Assembly (NCBI GenBank): GCA_015179025.1 | Contig: WHUX01000064.1 | Span: forward strand, 221,064 to 285,063 | Source of the DNA: Terfezia claveryi | Lineage: Eukaryota; Ascomycota; Pezizomycetes; Pezizales; Pezizaceae | Length of the DNA: 64,000 bases | Direction: 5' to 3' | Notes under the pieces: model-generated | What the model saw: only the letters and a program-made list of their open reading frames with translations | Told to the model about the DNA's origin: nothing | Database searches by the model: none | Shown here: piece by piece, positions 1-11,678 of the stretch | Layout of the letters: the number at the start of each line of letters is the position of its first letter | Numbering within the stretch: position 1 is the first letter of the stretch | Position numbers and translations under genes: made by a program

Positions 1-339
1 GTGGTGTGTGGCCATACAAGTACTTAATATACCCTCGTGCAGCGCGGTACCTTTCTTTTGCTCTCTATCCTTCATCATTACGGTACTTGAGCATTTAAAG
101 CCGGAATTGGTACATATGTAGCAAGGTGTCTCAGTCTGCAAAACACAACTTCCAATCTCTGGAATTTCCTGCGCCTTAATATCCAGACACCTCCTTTTCG
201 TTTTTTCTCGCCTGTTCCTTTTTGCATAATTGGGATTCCGATATACTGGATAATATAACTAAACGAGGTTCACGTATTTATTATACTTCAGCCACACAGA
301 CTTTCATATACTTTAGCCACACGGACTTCTACAGTCAAG
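1..339. other. Upstream flank of the first gene
   Basis: No coding frame of note is visible. The stretch is moderately AT-rich and ends at the ATG of the DOMON-b561 gene, so the last 100-200 bases are probably its promoter and 5' leader. A short imperfect duplication (ttcagccacacagacttt, then tttagccacacggactt) lies at about 290-328, just before the start codon. Confidence 0.4.
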
Positions 340-1978
340 ATGGTTTCCCTCAAAGATATCGGTGCCACTCTTCTCACATGGGGTATGAATTCATTCGTCT
401 TCTTATATATTCACGGCTGGGCTAAGTGGGGTTCCATTATAGGTGTGGTTGCCAATGCCTACTGCAGCGAGGTAAACGTTTGTGCCACAGCAGTTGTTCC
501 AAAGACGAACAGTCAGGATCTGTATCTCCAGATTACCGCACCAAGTGACTCTGGATGGGCCGGTGTGGGTCTGGGAAGCCAAATGAAAGGAGCTACTATT
601 TTCGTCATCTATCCCAACGCGGCTAAGACCAATCTCACGCTCTCACCAAGGACTGGAAAGTAAGATAATTCTCCTGATTTGAATTCTCAGAGCTCGCTTC
701 TAATCTTGGACATAGGGGGAGATTTGAGCCTGAGCATGATAGCTCTATCGACGCCACAGTTCTGGAAGGTACGGAAATTAAGGATGGGAAGTGGATAATG
801 AACTTTGTCTGTATGGTTGCCCCCAATTCATCCTGAAATTTAGATAGCATCAAGAATTAACCTTTTAGTGCTTTTTTAGGCCACAACTGCCGTGATGTAG
901 TCGATGTGACTTCCACCAATGCAGACTTCATCTACGCACAAGGAGGAGGTGACAGCGTCTCCGGTGACCAGCCTGACGCTTCAATTTATCAGCACGGCAC
1001 TCGGGGTCAATTCACGATGAATCTTGTTGCCGTTACCAAAACAACTTCAGGCAACCCATTCGATGCTACAACAAACACCAGTGGAAACAATACCGATAGC
1101 TCCAGCGACGATGACAGCAATACTACAGGCGACAGTGGCAATGGTGGAGGGAGCTCGCAATCAATGTCAGAGGCTGATAGGACGCTACGCTCACATGGTA
1201 TGGCTTATATTTTTTTGGGGGGGTTCATCACCAGCTTCTTGTAAGCCTGTGAAGAGAACACCAATAGTCTCTTGCATTATACCAACTATACCCCATCACG
1301 TCATGTATTCCTTCACTTATTTCACTTTTTCACTTTTTTACATGTTTTTTATTTACCTTTCGAACAATGTTAGCCAAAGACCAATTTTAATAATATAAAT
1401 CTCACTTCTGCGGTATAGGTATTATTATGGCCGTCTCCTGGCTCTTCCTCCTCCCTCTCGGCGCAACCTTCATCCGCTTCCTCGCACAAGCTTTCCCTCG
1501 CCCAGTACCTCTATACATGCACGCCGGAATTCAACTCTTCACCTTCATCCTTGCCACTGTCGGCTTTGGCTTAGGTATCTCCACCTCGGCGCAGAACGAG
1601 ACGCACTGGACTGCCGACCACCAGAAACTCGGAGTAGCAATCATGGTCCTCTTCTTCCTCCAGGCTCCAATGGGGTACATCCACCATGTGAACTATGTCG
1701 CTACAGGTGAACGTGGGTTCTGGTCCCACGCTCACATCTGGAATGGAAGGCTTGTTATGCTTTTGGGGATTGTGAATGGTGGGTTAGGGCTGGATTTGGC
1801 GGGGATTAAGCGTAAGTCGTTTGGAGTTACGATTGGGGTAGTGGACAAGAAGTGGGTTATTGCGTATAGTGTTGTAGCGGGGATTGTGGGGTCGTTGTAT
1901 ATTGGGGGTCTAGTGGGGAAGGCGTTGATGGGGGAGGCAAGAAGAGAGAGGGGGAATAAGAAAGATGAGAGTTACTGA
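340..1978 (+). CDS. DOMON domain-cytochrome b561 membrane protein
   Basis: Exons are inferred at 340-659, 716-810, 880-1197 and 1419-1978; all junctions are GT..AG, phases agree, and they give 430 aa. An in-frame 60-nt GT..AG segment at 383-442 is probably another intron; removing it leaves a short signal-like N-terminus ending VANA before YCSE. The N-terminal half is a DOMON (cellobiose-dehydrogenase-type cytochrome) domain, with GWAGVGLG, the stretch FEPEHDSSIDATVLEG and the cysteine pair around HNC. A Ser/Asp/Gly-rich linker (about residues 185-235) leads into a b561-type bundle of about five helices with histidines in SHG, YMHAGIQ, DHQKLG and HAHIWNGR that fit the heme-ligand pattern. Family knowledge suggests a transmembrane electron-transfer protein with a lumenal or extracellular b-heme domain. 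The short basic C-terminus (RRERGNKKDES) should be cytosolic. The donor and acceptor of electrons cannot be read from the sequence. Confidence 0.85.
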
Positions 1979-3387
1979 TCGAAGGGTGGGTCTCAGCCAG
2001 GGACCCCGATGCAGACTTATGCATAGAAGCCTGCACTTGGGGAGTAGGGGTTGACGAATAATGAACGTTTTGAAAGTTGGGTGAGTTTGTATTACCTTGG
2101 GTTAGTTTTTTTTTCCGAGAATTTTTTGGACGTGATTTCTCGCAATCGTTATGGGTCCATTTTTTTTTTTTTTTTAGTGTACATTTTAGCACTTTCTTGT
2201 TGTCATTTAACGTTGTTGATATTTTACCCCCAAAAGGCATCTTTTGAGCTCTGTTTGGTTTCTACCCTTTTTTTTTTATGTTTTTGTATTTTTTCTTTTT
2301 TCTTTTTGGTGCATTGATGATGGGAATTTGTCTGTAAATATTTTTGCTAGCTTTGATCTATTTTTTTTTTTTTTTTTTCTTTTGTTCTGAGGCACATAGT
2401 ATTAAGTACTATATATATATTGTACGCGGAATGGAATCGATTACTGAGTTCTTCTAGTAAAGTACCGGTATTGCAAGATACTCTACCAATCTGGATAGGG
2501 AAAACCATAAAAATGTAGTTTGTAGTGAGCAATCAGCACATTCTCAAGTGGCAGCCGCAGCTGTTCGTAGTCTATCTAAGTAGTAGTAGTAGTAGTAACA
2601 AGCAAGTTTTTGTTTGGTGTAGCTACGTTTTTTTTTTTTTTTTGGTGATTGACCTCTAGGTATACCCTGAAACCCGTTAAGACTTATATAACCTATGCTA
2701 CCTAGTAGCCAAAAGAGTGGGTTTTTCTTCACAAAAATCTCCTCTTTTTTTGAGTTTTTTTTTTTTCCGGGGTAACCCATTGCCTGTTTCGTAAGCGTAA
2801 GCCATATAAAATACTCGTTTGATAATTAAAATGGTAATGCACTAGCTAGGTAGTTGGTTAATGGATTTTTACTTACAGACATGTTTTTCTTGGGAGCGAC
2901 TTTTTCCTTTTTTTTTTTTTTTTTTTTTTTTTTGGGGGGGGGGGAAAGAAGAGGGGCCTTTTTTTCCATTACTGCTCTCCTCTAGGCAAGAGACTACCCC
3001 TTTTTCATTATCTTGTTTCTGCTGGAATGTTGACATCACTCGGTATTCATACTCATGTTTATTTACTCCAAAAGTTCCTTTTCTTCTGAGAGCTGAGGAT
3101 GGATTTTCAAATGTAAGAATGTACTAAAAACATATAAATGTACATTACCTTATGGTAAACCAAAAAGAGAAAGGAAAAGAGTAGAGAATTATGTCAACCC
3201 CCTTCCAGCCAACCCCCAGCCACCTTCCCCTTTCCACCCAACCCCAGCCAATCCTTTTATCATGCATCATATAGTTAAACAACACCAAACCTCATAACGC
3301 CGTTCAAACCAGAGAAACACAATGTGCGGAGGAGACACAAGAAATTTATGTATATGTAAGAACCCAAGTGAGCAGGGAGATGCACCA
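1979..3387. other. Intergenic, homopolymer-rich, no gene seen
   Basis: Convergent 3' ends of the DOMON-b561 gene (+) and the DUF1776 gene (-) flank this stretch. It holds many T runs (about 2160, 2360, 2630, 2760 and 2910, the last followed by a G run) and a (TAG)n microsatellite. The short ORFs here are encoded by homopolymers and have no protein-like composition. Confidence 0.6.
2579..2597. repeat. (AGT)n microsatellite
   Basis: About six AGT units in a row, in intergenic sequence between poly-T runs. Confidence 0.8.
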
Positions 3388-4983
3388 TTAAAACATCTTA
3401 TCCACCTTCTCCCATTCTGGCGTCGCCGCACTCCCAGCAGGCCCAGGAACAGGAACACCTCCTTCCCTCTCCTTCCCCTTCTTCGTTTCCACCTCTCCAT
3501 GCCCAATCAACCCGCTCAAACCTCTCCTTCTTTCCTTCGGAACCTCTACCGTGCCCCACCCGCCAACTCCCAGCATCCACCCTACCAGTCCTCTGGGCAG
3601 CCATTCCCCTATAAAGTCATATAGCCCTGACCCTGTGCCCACTTTGTACAGAAACCTCCCCTTCCTTTTCTCTTGTCCAGGTGGAATACCAGCACCTAGG
3701 GCATCGAAAACGGTAATATACAAATCTCTAATCGGCGCACCCTTAACCCCAGTACTTCCTCTAGCCGGACCAGCAGATGAGGGGCGGTGTAAGATAGAGG
3801 AAATGTATTGTCTTCCATAGGATTGTCTGAGCCGAGTAGGCCAAGTGAGGATATCCGCTCTTGCACCGATATTGATAGGAATTGCGTTTGGGCTTGGAGT
3901 TCTGCTCCTGCTAGATCCAGTTGAAGATGCGCCGCCACCTGGGAAGGAGGAAGACTGATGTTGTTGTGCAGCCCCCGTAATCCCTTCTACATTTCCAACC
4001 TTAACCAGTGCCACACCCACCCCAAACGGGGAGATTTCCCGCTCAAGAACCTCCACCCATCCCTCAATCCCCCTGCCAACTACCGTCTCCAACGCACAAA
4101 ATGGCGGCGCAAGAGATGGGACAATAACAGACTGTAATACCACCAGCCTCGACTTGAACAAGTTCAAAGGGCGCAAAAAGTTCCTGGCGACAATAACAGG
4201 CTGGAGGAGGTTAATATTAATCGTATCTGACCAAATGCCCCCATCTAAAATCTCCACCGGCCCAGCTTGATAACTTGTCAACGCAGGGACCAAAACCAGC
4301 CCCACCAAGTTCAAATGGTACCTTCCTCCCTTTCCCGGCCCTTCAAACGCGCTCTGGGGGCTCAAAAGCCAGTTTGTAAACCGCTCCATCTGCGCATCGG
4401 GGGATGCAAAGTCGAGCATTAATGGACGGATATCAGGTCTTCCCTCGCCCACACCGCGGAGGACAGAGGACTCCTCCTCGTGGGTATGGACGATGATGAA
4501 GACAATAAACCCCCTCTTCTCTAGGTCGAGTGCGAGGAGTGAGGTTGTCTGCTCGTGTGGATAGCCGGATAATACAACGACTTGTGTGCGGGCTCCATTA
4601 CTGGCTCTGGAAGCCCGGCATTTTACCCTTTTCCGTGTCCATCGGAGGAAATAGGTGTGTGTTGTGTAGACTGTTCCTATAGTTAGGGAACCGAAGAGGG
4701 CTGTGGCGAGGAGCTTATTTCTTCGTGCCCATTGTGAGGTGTAACTGAATAGGCGTACAGGGTTGAGGGAGAAGGATGAGCTGGAGATAGCTGAAGTTGG
4801 GAGAGGCGGGGGTGAGGCGGGGCGGTAGGGTTTGGGGAGCCAGGTGCTGTGGTAGAGGTGGTCCCGGAGTTTGTCGGCCAGAGAGTCGATTTGGGTATCG
4901 AGTGCGTTGGCGGCGGAGAGGGTGGTGGTGCGGATAGTGTGCAGGGCGTGGAGGAGAACGTCCTCGAAGGAGGATGATGACAT
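3388..4983 (-). CDS. DUF1776 fungal protein (Rossmann/SDR-like, membrane-associated)
   Basis: A single-exon 531-aa ORF. Residues about 1-75 contain a helical stretch and a Pro-rich spacer. A hydrophobic helix at about 92-112 (LLATALFGSLTIGTVYTTHT) is followed by a basic patch (RWTRKRVKCR). A DUF1776 domain then starts with a dinucleotide-fold-like strand (RTQVVVLSGYPHEQ), continues with ALDLEKRGF, and has LVGLVLVPALTSYQAGPVE in the middle. The family is fungal, resembles short-chain dehydrogenases and has no assigned reaction that I can cite. The classical SDR TGxxxGxG and YxxxK motifs are not obvious, so catalysis is doubtful. A Ser/Pro/Arg-rich stretch near residues 345-365 and a Lys/Glu-rich tail end the protein. 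The start ATG at 4983 is the first in frame and no intron is needed. The N-terminal helix suggests anchoring to an organelle membrane (inference). Confidence 0.85.
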   Translation of the reverse strand: MSSSSFEDVLLHALHTIRTTTLSAANALDTQIDSLADKLRDHLYHSTWLPKPYRPASPPPLPTSAISSSSFSLNPVRLFSYTSQWARRNKLLATALFGSLTIGTVYTTHTYFLRWTRKRVKCRASRASNGARTQVVVLSGYPHEQTTSLLALDLEKRGFIVFIIVHTHEEESSVLRGVGEGRPDIRPLMLDFASPDAQMERFTNWLLSPQSAFEGPGKGGRYHLNLVGLVLVPALTSYQAGPVEILDGGIWSDTININLLQPVIVARNFLRPLNLFKSRLVVLQSVIVPSLAPPFCALETVVGRGIEGWVEVLEREISPFGVGVALVKVGNVEGITGAAQQHQSSSFPGGGASSTGSSRSRTPSPNAIPINIGARADILTWPTRLRQSYGRQYISSILHRPSSAGPARGSTGVKGAPIRDLYITVFDALGAGIPPGQEKRKGRFLYKVGTGSGLYDFIGEWLPRGLVGWMLGVGGWGTVEVPKERRRGLSGLIGHGEVETKKGKEREGGVPVPGPAGSAATPEWEKVDKMF

Positions 4984-6928
4984 GGTTCTGGGGATTGGGA
5001 TTCTGTATATGCAAATGGTATGCGGCTTACACTGGGGGAATACTCAAGCCCCGGGGGATGTGAGGGGTCTTGTGTTTGCTTTTTTGTCACTGAGGTTATC
5101 GTTCAGATGTGGACTGTTAGTTGTACGTTGGTATGTTACAGTAGGAAAGCTGACTGATGGGGGGGCAAAAAAACCACTGTCCATAAGCGGTCCCGTGATC
5201 CAACGCAAGAACAGCTGGTGAGGCCATTGACCGCCATAAACAATAAACAAGCAAACACCAATGGGGGACCTCTCGTGGGAACCAGAGCAAATAATCCGAG
5301 CTTTTGTGGGAGACACAAAGTGGGGACTTTTTAAGATCTCCAAAAAAGCAGGGAATGGTGCAGTCAGCTCTTTGTGCCAGTCATCGAGAGATTGGAAACA
5401 AAAAAAGTTGCATTCAGAGTATTCTGTAAGAGGTAGATATATTCTATATCCTTATGCTCTTCTTTTTTACACGTTCTGTTTTTCCCCTCACATACAATTT
5501 CTGACAAGCTCTCCTACGCTCTTCACAGTATGCTCTTAGTTGCGATAGCCCCGGCCGCCTACCGTTGGTAATTCTATATCAAGAACCGGTTTTCTTGTTT
5601 TCGAATATTGGGCTGGGGTCTACATACGCCGCCATGTCTTGCAATAGCCAGCACAATACTCCTGTCTCAGTACAGCACTGGTAGATGATTTCAACGTGAG
5701 TGGTATCTATGATATATATCTTTATATCGCTTCAGCTAACTAACTATATACCCAGGTCCATTACCCAAACTTAGGTATATCGACCGGTCTCCCTTTATGG
5801 CCCCACAGGTGCCGAGATGTCCCAGCAACCGCAATTGCAATCAAAAGAGAGGAAGGCTGGGAAGAAATAGATTCAGAAATTGACATCTGAGTCTATCAAT
5901 GATGCTACTGATTTTCCCTGAGATTCCCGGTCTCTGATCCTCTCAGGGATTATGGGAATACGAATCATTTCGTACTACACAGTATATATCAGGGTATGCC
6001 AGCTAGGTTGGCAATAATACCTGCTAGAATGGTTTCACATGCGAAGCTTAACGAGTCATCCGGCAATGTACGAAACGAATTCCAAGGAACGTACGGACTA
6101 TAGGTACGGAAGCGCTTGGGAGAGCAATTTCACGCTTCTTCCAACTGAGGAAAACCAGGTCACTAGCAATTCAACATTCACAGAGGATCTTGACCAATAG
6201 GGTTCTAAGTGCTTCTACCCATTCACACGGAGATAAAGTGGGAAAAGGTTGGCCCTATGCATGCCAAGTCCAACCCGTACGGTACATTTTCGGTATATAG
6301 TAAAGGAATCTTGTACGAGCCTACCTAGTCGATTACGACCTCCACTCACATGCAAAATCGTTTCCTGCATTCAATACCGGCGCTGCACGCCAGGCTCTAC
6401 TGGAGGGCTGCTCGGGCTCCATCTTGATGGGGATACTAGGTACACCGTAGCATGTGCAAACCCACCATGCATATATTCAAACTCGCTGTGCCACATTCCC
6501 GCCTGCCTACCTATATTCATCGTCGGATGTGATAAGGGTCTGCATGAAGTCTATTTCGAAGGTTTTTTGCTATCCCATGTCTATTTCAAAGGTTAGCACA
6601 GATGATGCGATTTCAGGTACTGGTTCTGTAGTTCCCCTGATATAGCCAGCCAAAGGCGCGAGTTGCATTTATAATTTCAACATGTTACAGACTTTTATTG
6701 TGTTGTGCCTCTAGGTACTACATATGGTTACTTATATAGAAAGTGAAAAGACAAATGAATGATGTGAATAATTATAAGGAGTATATTGAAGTTGAACGGA
6801 GCCAAAAATCTTGAAAGAGATAAAATCCACCTCTTACCAATGCAGAAAACATAATCTCTCACAATTACCCTGATATCTTTGCCTCAACTTTGCAAATAAA
6901 CCCCCACGATCACACCCCCAATTCGTAT
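4984..6928. other. Intergenic, no gene seen
   Basis: About 1.9 kb between the DUF1776 and SLA2 genes, which are both on the minus strand. It must hold the DUF1776 promoter (just above 4983) and the SLA2 3' UTR (below 6929). The ORFs present are short, not protein-like and unsupported by splice structure. No repeat or RNA gene was recognised. Confidence 0.5.
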
Positions 6929-9900
6929 TTACAACCCCTCGGCCTCTTGATTAGCATAACTTACCTTCCTCATCTCACCCAATCTAAACCTCGCCGAGCT
7001 TAATGCATTCTCCAACTGTAGAATCTCAACCTGCTGCTCCATCTCCCTAACCTTAAACTCATGACTTCCCATCTGCTTATAATCCTCCTCCGTCAATTCC
7101 CCATCTTCCCTCGTCTTCTCCTTGATAATCTGCTGCACTTGTTTAACCAAATTCCTACACGCCCCCGTCACAGCTTTACTCGCTACCTCCAGTCTCTCCT
7201 GTGTTTGCGATGCAAATGCTGCCTTAACTCTTGACGCAGCAACGAGCTGGGCTGTAGATGCAGACACGTCATTTGCGCAGACAATGAGCTGCTCGAGCTT
7301 GCGCGTACCAGAGATGACTCCGTCAGCGGTCTCAATAAGCATGTTGGTGGAGGTAGCGACAGCTTTAGCAGCGGAGATGAGCCCTTCAGTCCAGCGGTTG
7401 TTGCGCTTGTAGAAGGCAGTCCGGGAGGAGGCGCCTCGCCCTTGGGCAACGATCTGTACACAACGCGAAAGTGGTTAGTTACCCCGGGTTGAGTCGCAAG
7501 ATCTGGGTGAAGGAAAAGCTCTTACCTCTTGTTGAGAGGCCGTAGCAGCTTTAATGAGCTGAGCGATGGCATTGGTAACTGCGATTGCAGCATCGAGAAT
7601 AGAGCTGGGTGCGATGTTTGTTAGCAGGCAATTAGGAATCTCTTGGAAGTTTGATGAGGCATACTCGTGAATTCTAAGCTCGTATGTCGAGAATCCAGGT
7701 CCCTTTGCCTTGTTTTGTAGAGCGGCTAACCTCGCGGCCGCAGCATCAATAGCTGCCGCCGCGTTCGTCAGCTCCCTGTCAACAATATCCCCCAAGTCAC
7801 CACCACCAAGATGCACGCCTTTGCTAACAAAAGTCTCGGTCAACTTTGTCAAGACCTGCAAATTCTTCTGTACCTCTAGATTGTTCTTGAGTACAACATC
7901 TGTTTTGGCCTCTGGGTCTATACCATCAAGCCTAAAAGACAGGAGGGACTGAAAAAATCGCACGGTTGCTTGGGCTGACTGTCGCGCGGATGATATGATT
8001 TGATCTGCCTTCTTCTCATCAGGAGCAAGACGCGTGACACCTTTGGCATTGTCGAGAACATCAGCTATGGCTGAAGAGAATACTGTAACCATCTTGATAA
8101 CGTCATCGTGAATAGCCTCGGGGCCATCAGCAATATAGTTGTTGAAAGATGTCGCAAACTCAGTTGCACTGAGACCAGCTTTTTCGACTTGTGATAAGAG
8201 GTAGGTTGCGGTAGCATGCTGGTTACCGGCCTGCATAGTAGATTCTAATTCATACAGGGCATCGTCAACTCGCCGCACCCCACTTTGCAGTACAGAGTCT
8301 ACATAACATAATATCAGCATTGAGATTCAATCCGCGGGGATAGGTTAGCTACTTACCCATGATTTGATTGAGCTTAGTAATCTGGGCAGACACCAAAGCA
8401 TCGACAGCTGAGTCAAGAGCTTCGTTGGTGGCAGTGTCTTTCTGTAAGTGGATCAATATTCTGTTACCATGAACGCAGGGCAATAAGACTTACGTTCTCA
8501 GCTTCCAGAAGAAGCTTAAGAGTATGATCCATTCCAGCCTTCGCAATCTCTAGTTCCTCCTCCTTCTCCCTTAGCTGCCTCTCAAGATCTGAGTTTCCTT
8601 CGCTTTGATCCCTCATCAGTCCGTCGATCTTCCTCTGCTTCGTTCTAAGAAGCTCCTCCAAATCTGCAATCTCACGATTATGCCTGGACAGCATTGCAGA
8701 CAGCTCTGTGCCCTTAGATCTATCATTATTGTCTGCCTTCTCCAAAGCAAACTTCAATTCACGTCTTAGCTTGTCAATTTCTTCTTTGTTGCTGCCCTTG
8801 GCCCTGTCAAGCTCAAAGAGGGCACGATCTCGCTCTCGGATCATGTCTGCTAACTCTAGATTCTTAGTTTTCATCTCCCTCTCAAGCTTCTCCCGTTTAT
8901 CAATAGCCTCTTGCGCGGAGGCTGCTTTGAGTTGAAGTTGTTTAAACTTCTGTAGAAGATTGAGATGCTCAGTTCGCAGCTGACTGTATAACTTGGCCAA
9001 GGCTTCATATGCATCATATTTGCGCTTCCATAAATTCACCTGGTCTGTTCACATATGGATGCATTAGTAGGTTCTAAGAAGCAAGGGGTATGCACGAGAC
9101 TGACCATGTAGAGACTTGATCATATCATCCTTCGTTGCTAATTGCTGTTGGGAGTTTATTCTGAGCTGCGCCAGCTCGTTCTCTAGGTTTTTGATCGTCT
9201 ATGCCGTGGTATTAGCACCTCGTCCAGAGCTTCTAGGTGGGATTTACTTACGGTATCATAATGTTGTAGAACGACCTGGTCTCTATCCCACTGTCCCTTC
9301 ATTGCCAGAAGTTGCTGCTCCATATCCGCTAATTGTCCCTGCGTTTGTCTCGCAAACTGATCTCTCATCAACTGTTCCTGTGCTAGTCTTTGAGCTTCCA
9401 TTTGTTGCCTCTGGGCTTCTTCAAACTCCTGCTGTTGTCTGAGAGCTTCCATTTGTTGCTGTTGAATTTGCGCTTCCCATTGCTGTTGAAGTCGGCGTTG
9501 CTGCTCTTCGTACTCCTGCTGTTGCTTTGCCTGTTCGTTCGACCAGAAATCCGAAATTGGCTCTGGTTCAGGCGCTGGAGGCGGCGGTGCAGGCGGAGTT
9601 TGCGCTTTGGGGACCGGTTCATTGGCAGGGCGCTTGGGGAGAGCGGGGGGTTGATCTTCTTCACTCATTAAATTAGGTGGGTCCTAGGTCTAGTCAGAAT
9701 ATAAACCTTCGATAATAGGGCCAGAATATTTTTACCTGTGGGAGCTTGGGAACGGTCAATAAACTAGTGAGGTATCTTAGGTTTGAACACTCATAGTAGA
9801 ATTTGACTAGACGGTAGTGCTGAGCATTGTACTGTTTCCGTAAAGGCTCGAGGACCTCATCATTCCCGGTACCTAATGTTACCCTCAGTATCCAGCATCC

Positions 9901-10692
9901 TTCTTAACCAACTTTGCGTATGCCTTACTTGAATGCATCGCCCTAAGCATACTGGTGACGAACCGGTAGATACCATAACTCTCGTGGACTAGGGGCATTA
10001 ATGAGGCGATCTTGCATTCGTTATTGGCACCCTGACGGAAATGGGAGAATACAAGCTTCTGGAAGGAGTCAATCTGGTCTTGGAGCTTCATGAGGTCGGT
10101 GATGGTTTCATAACTAGTGCAATCTTGTCAGCGGGCCTCCGGAGAAATCAAGAGTATGGACACTTCATACCCCTCATTTGGATCATTGATAGCCTTTAAG
10201 CTAATATATTCCTCATACTCGAATGTACCTATCCCGGCCCCCGGTCAGCACCCCCGAAGCTCTGGTGGGGGTATAGGGGTAGCCACCATTGAACTCCGGA
10301 TGCTGTCTATGGAATAGCAGCTTCGCCAGCAGGAAATATACATACTCCCGGATCAGTGGCCCATATCCTCGCAATCCTTCTCCGGAGATGCCCCTGGTTA
10401 AGCTTTCAAGCCACGATGTATGCTGATGAGCTTCCCGAATGGTGATAGGATGGCCCTCTTGCAGAACCTTGTGTATGGTGATCAAGGCCTTGAATGTCTG
10501 CACTTCATCGGCTTGAATCGGCTGAACTTTTATCGCAGCCCAGAACGACTGACTCGACTTGAAATCCCATGTGTAGATGATGCAGTTTCGCACGTGTTTG
10601 CGTTTTGGAGCGGTTTCTTCTATGTTCGTAGCTTTCGCAACGACCATAGCCAAGCTCTGCTCGGTCCGGGATAGGTCGACGTTTCGCGACAT
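6929..10692 (-). CDS. SLA2: SLA2/END4 endocytic adaptor (ANTH, coiled coil, I/LWEQ talin-like actin binding)
   Basis: Ten exons on the minus strand are inferred from GT..AG sites with matching phases: 10287-10692, 10171-10228, 9929-10113, 9736-9872, 9252-9683, 9105-9198, 8494-9044, 8357-8441, 7526-8298 and 6929-7453. They give 1081 aa, normal for the family. Residues 1 to about 265 form an ANTH domain (APKRKHVRNCIIYTWD, TFKALITIHKVLQEGHP, HYRLVKFYYECSNLRYL) that binds PI(4,5)P2. A Pro-rich stretch and a long Gln/Glu coiled coil follow (about 270-640; clathrin light chain binding and dimerisation in homologues). The C-terminus is the talin-HAT (I/LWEQ) actin-binding module ending in LENALSSARFRLGEMRKVSY. 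The protein links membrane and coat to actin at endocytic patches and hyphal tips. The start at 10692 was chosen because MSRNVDLSRTEQSLAMVV matches family N-termini; the same frame stays open upstream without similarity. The donor after EFNG is GTGGCT, slightly unusual. Confidence 0.95.
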
Positions 10693-11319
10693 GACGGCCA
10701 GAAGGTCGAAAGTGGGAAGCCAGCGGTGGGGGGCGGAGGTGAGGGGGGGATTTGCAGGCGAATTCGTCGAGGAGTAAGAGACATAAATGTACAGGGCATC
10801 TTGCCAAGAGACGCGCACGCATCCCGTGAATTTCTGCCCTAGAAAGTTACTTGTAGCAGGATCACGTGATGCCAAGTACAGCATGTGGCTTACATCTCCG
10901 AGCTCAACATCATCGCAATAATTGCTACGGTCAAATCTGCTACGTAATAGTCAGTTCATCCGCACACTATGGACCTCAATTGAGGTACTTGCGTCAACAA
11001 TCATGGCCATGCTCCGCTTACCAAGGGCTGCATTTCTGGAAAAATGGTCCAATGCAAGAATATAGCCATATGTGGTGGGAGTGGAGCTGGCAGCAGCGGC
11101 TTGGGCTTGAGATCAGGCGGCACTGATGTCAAGCGGTCCGAAAGATCTAGAGGCAGTTGAAGGTAACCAGGGAGACGAAACGCCCATGACGGAATGCGGA
11201 GTCAGCATGGATGATAGTGAAACAATAAATCCAGAAGATGCTGCAAATAATAATGTAGGAGCTTCCCCAAGAGCAAGCAAACACTAGCAGAGTATTTTTG
11301 TTATCAATAACTTCCACTC
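10693..11319. other. SLA2 upstream region
   Basis: This is the probable SLA2 promoter. No convincing ORF is seen. Open frames on the plus strand here (for example 10866-11126) lack protein-like composition. Confidence 0.4.
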
Positions 11320-11425
11320 TAGCCTCGTAACCAGTCTGTTGTCTCTTGGGGGAGTTACTTGGTGTTATCACGTGCACAGGATCTCACGAACGCTACAAAA
11401 TTATTATTAACCTGGGTATGAGCTA
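11320..11425 (-). mobile_element. Mutator-like MITE, copy 1 (degenerate)
   Basis: A 106-bp element starting TAGCCTCGTA and ending in a decayed inverted copy (TATGAGCTA). It is flanked by near-identical 9-mers, CTTCCACTC on the left (11311-11319) and GATCCACTC on the right (11426-11434), 7 of 9 matching. The interior (AACCAG, TTGTCTCTTGGG, TCACGAACGCTACAAA, TTAACCTGGGTA) is the reverse complement of the neighbouring copy, so the two are related insertions in opposite orientation. It has no coding capacity. Confidence 0.75.
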
Positions 11426-11530
11426 GATCCACTCGCGTAAACATCTGCACTATAATCCACATACCGAACTTAACCATCTCATTCACACTATATATGTCTC
11501 ATCTTAATCCCTAAAACAGAGAGTTTAGAT

Positions 11531-11620
11531 TAGCCTCGTACCCAGGTTAATATATTCAAATTTGTAGCGTTCGTGACGTCGCAAATCCCAAGAGACAACA
11601 AACTGGTTACTACGAGGCTA
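11531..11620 (+). mobile_element. Mutator-like MITE, copy 2 (intact ends)
   Basis: A 90-bp element with perfect 10-bp terminal inverted repeats TAGCCTCGTA and TACGAGGCTA, flanked by a perfect 9-bp direct repeat AGTTTAGAT (11522-11530 and 11621-11629). The 9-bp duplication and short non-coding body fit a MULE-derived MITE; the superfamily call is an inference from duplication length. It lies about 60 bp beyond the stop of the API5-like gene and about 840 bp upstream of SLA2. Confidence 0.85.
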
Positions 11621-11678
11621 AGTTTAGATTGCAATCCCCGCTCTTGAGAAGTTGAACTTTTCGCTCTCATATGCAAGC

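Noticed and set aside
1857..2240. 127-codon minus-strand ORF overlapping the end of the DOMON-b561 gene
   Set aside because: Low-complexity Ser/Pro/Lys composition from poly-T and antisense coding sequence; no start context or similarity.
10866..11126. 86-codon plus-strand ORF upstream of SLA2
   Set aside because: No protein-like periodicity, no family and no splice partners; probably promoter sequence.
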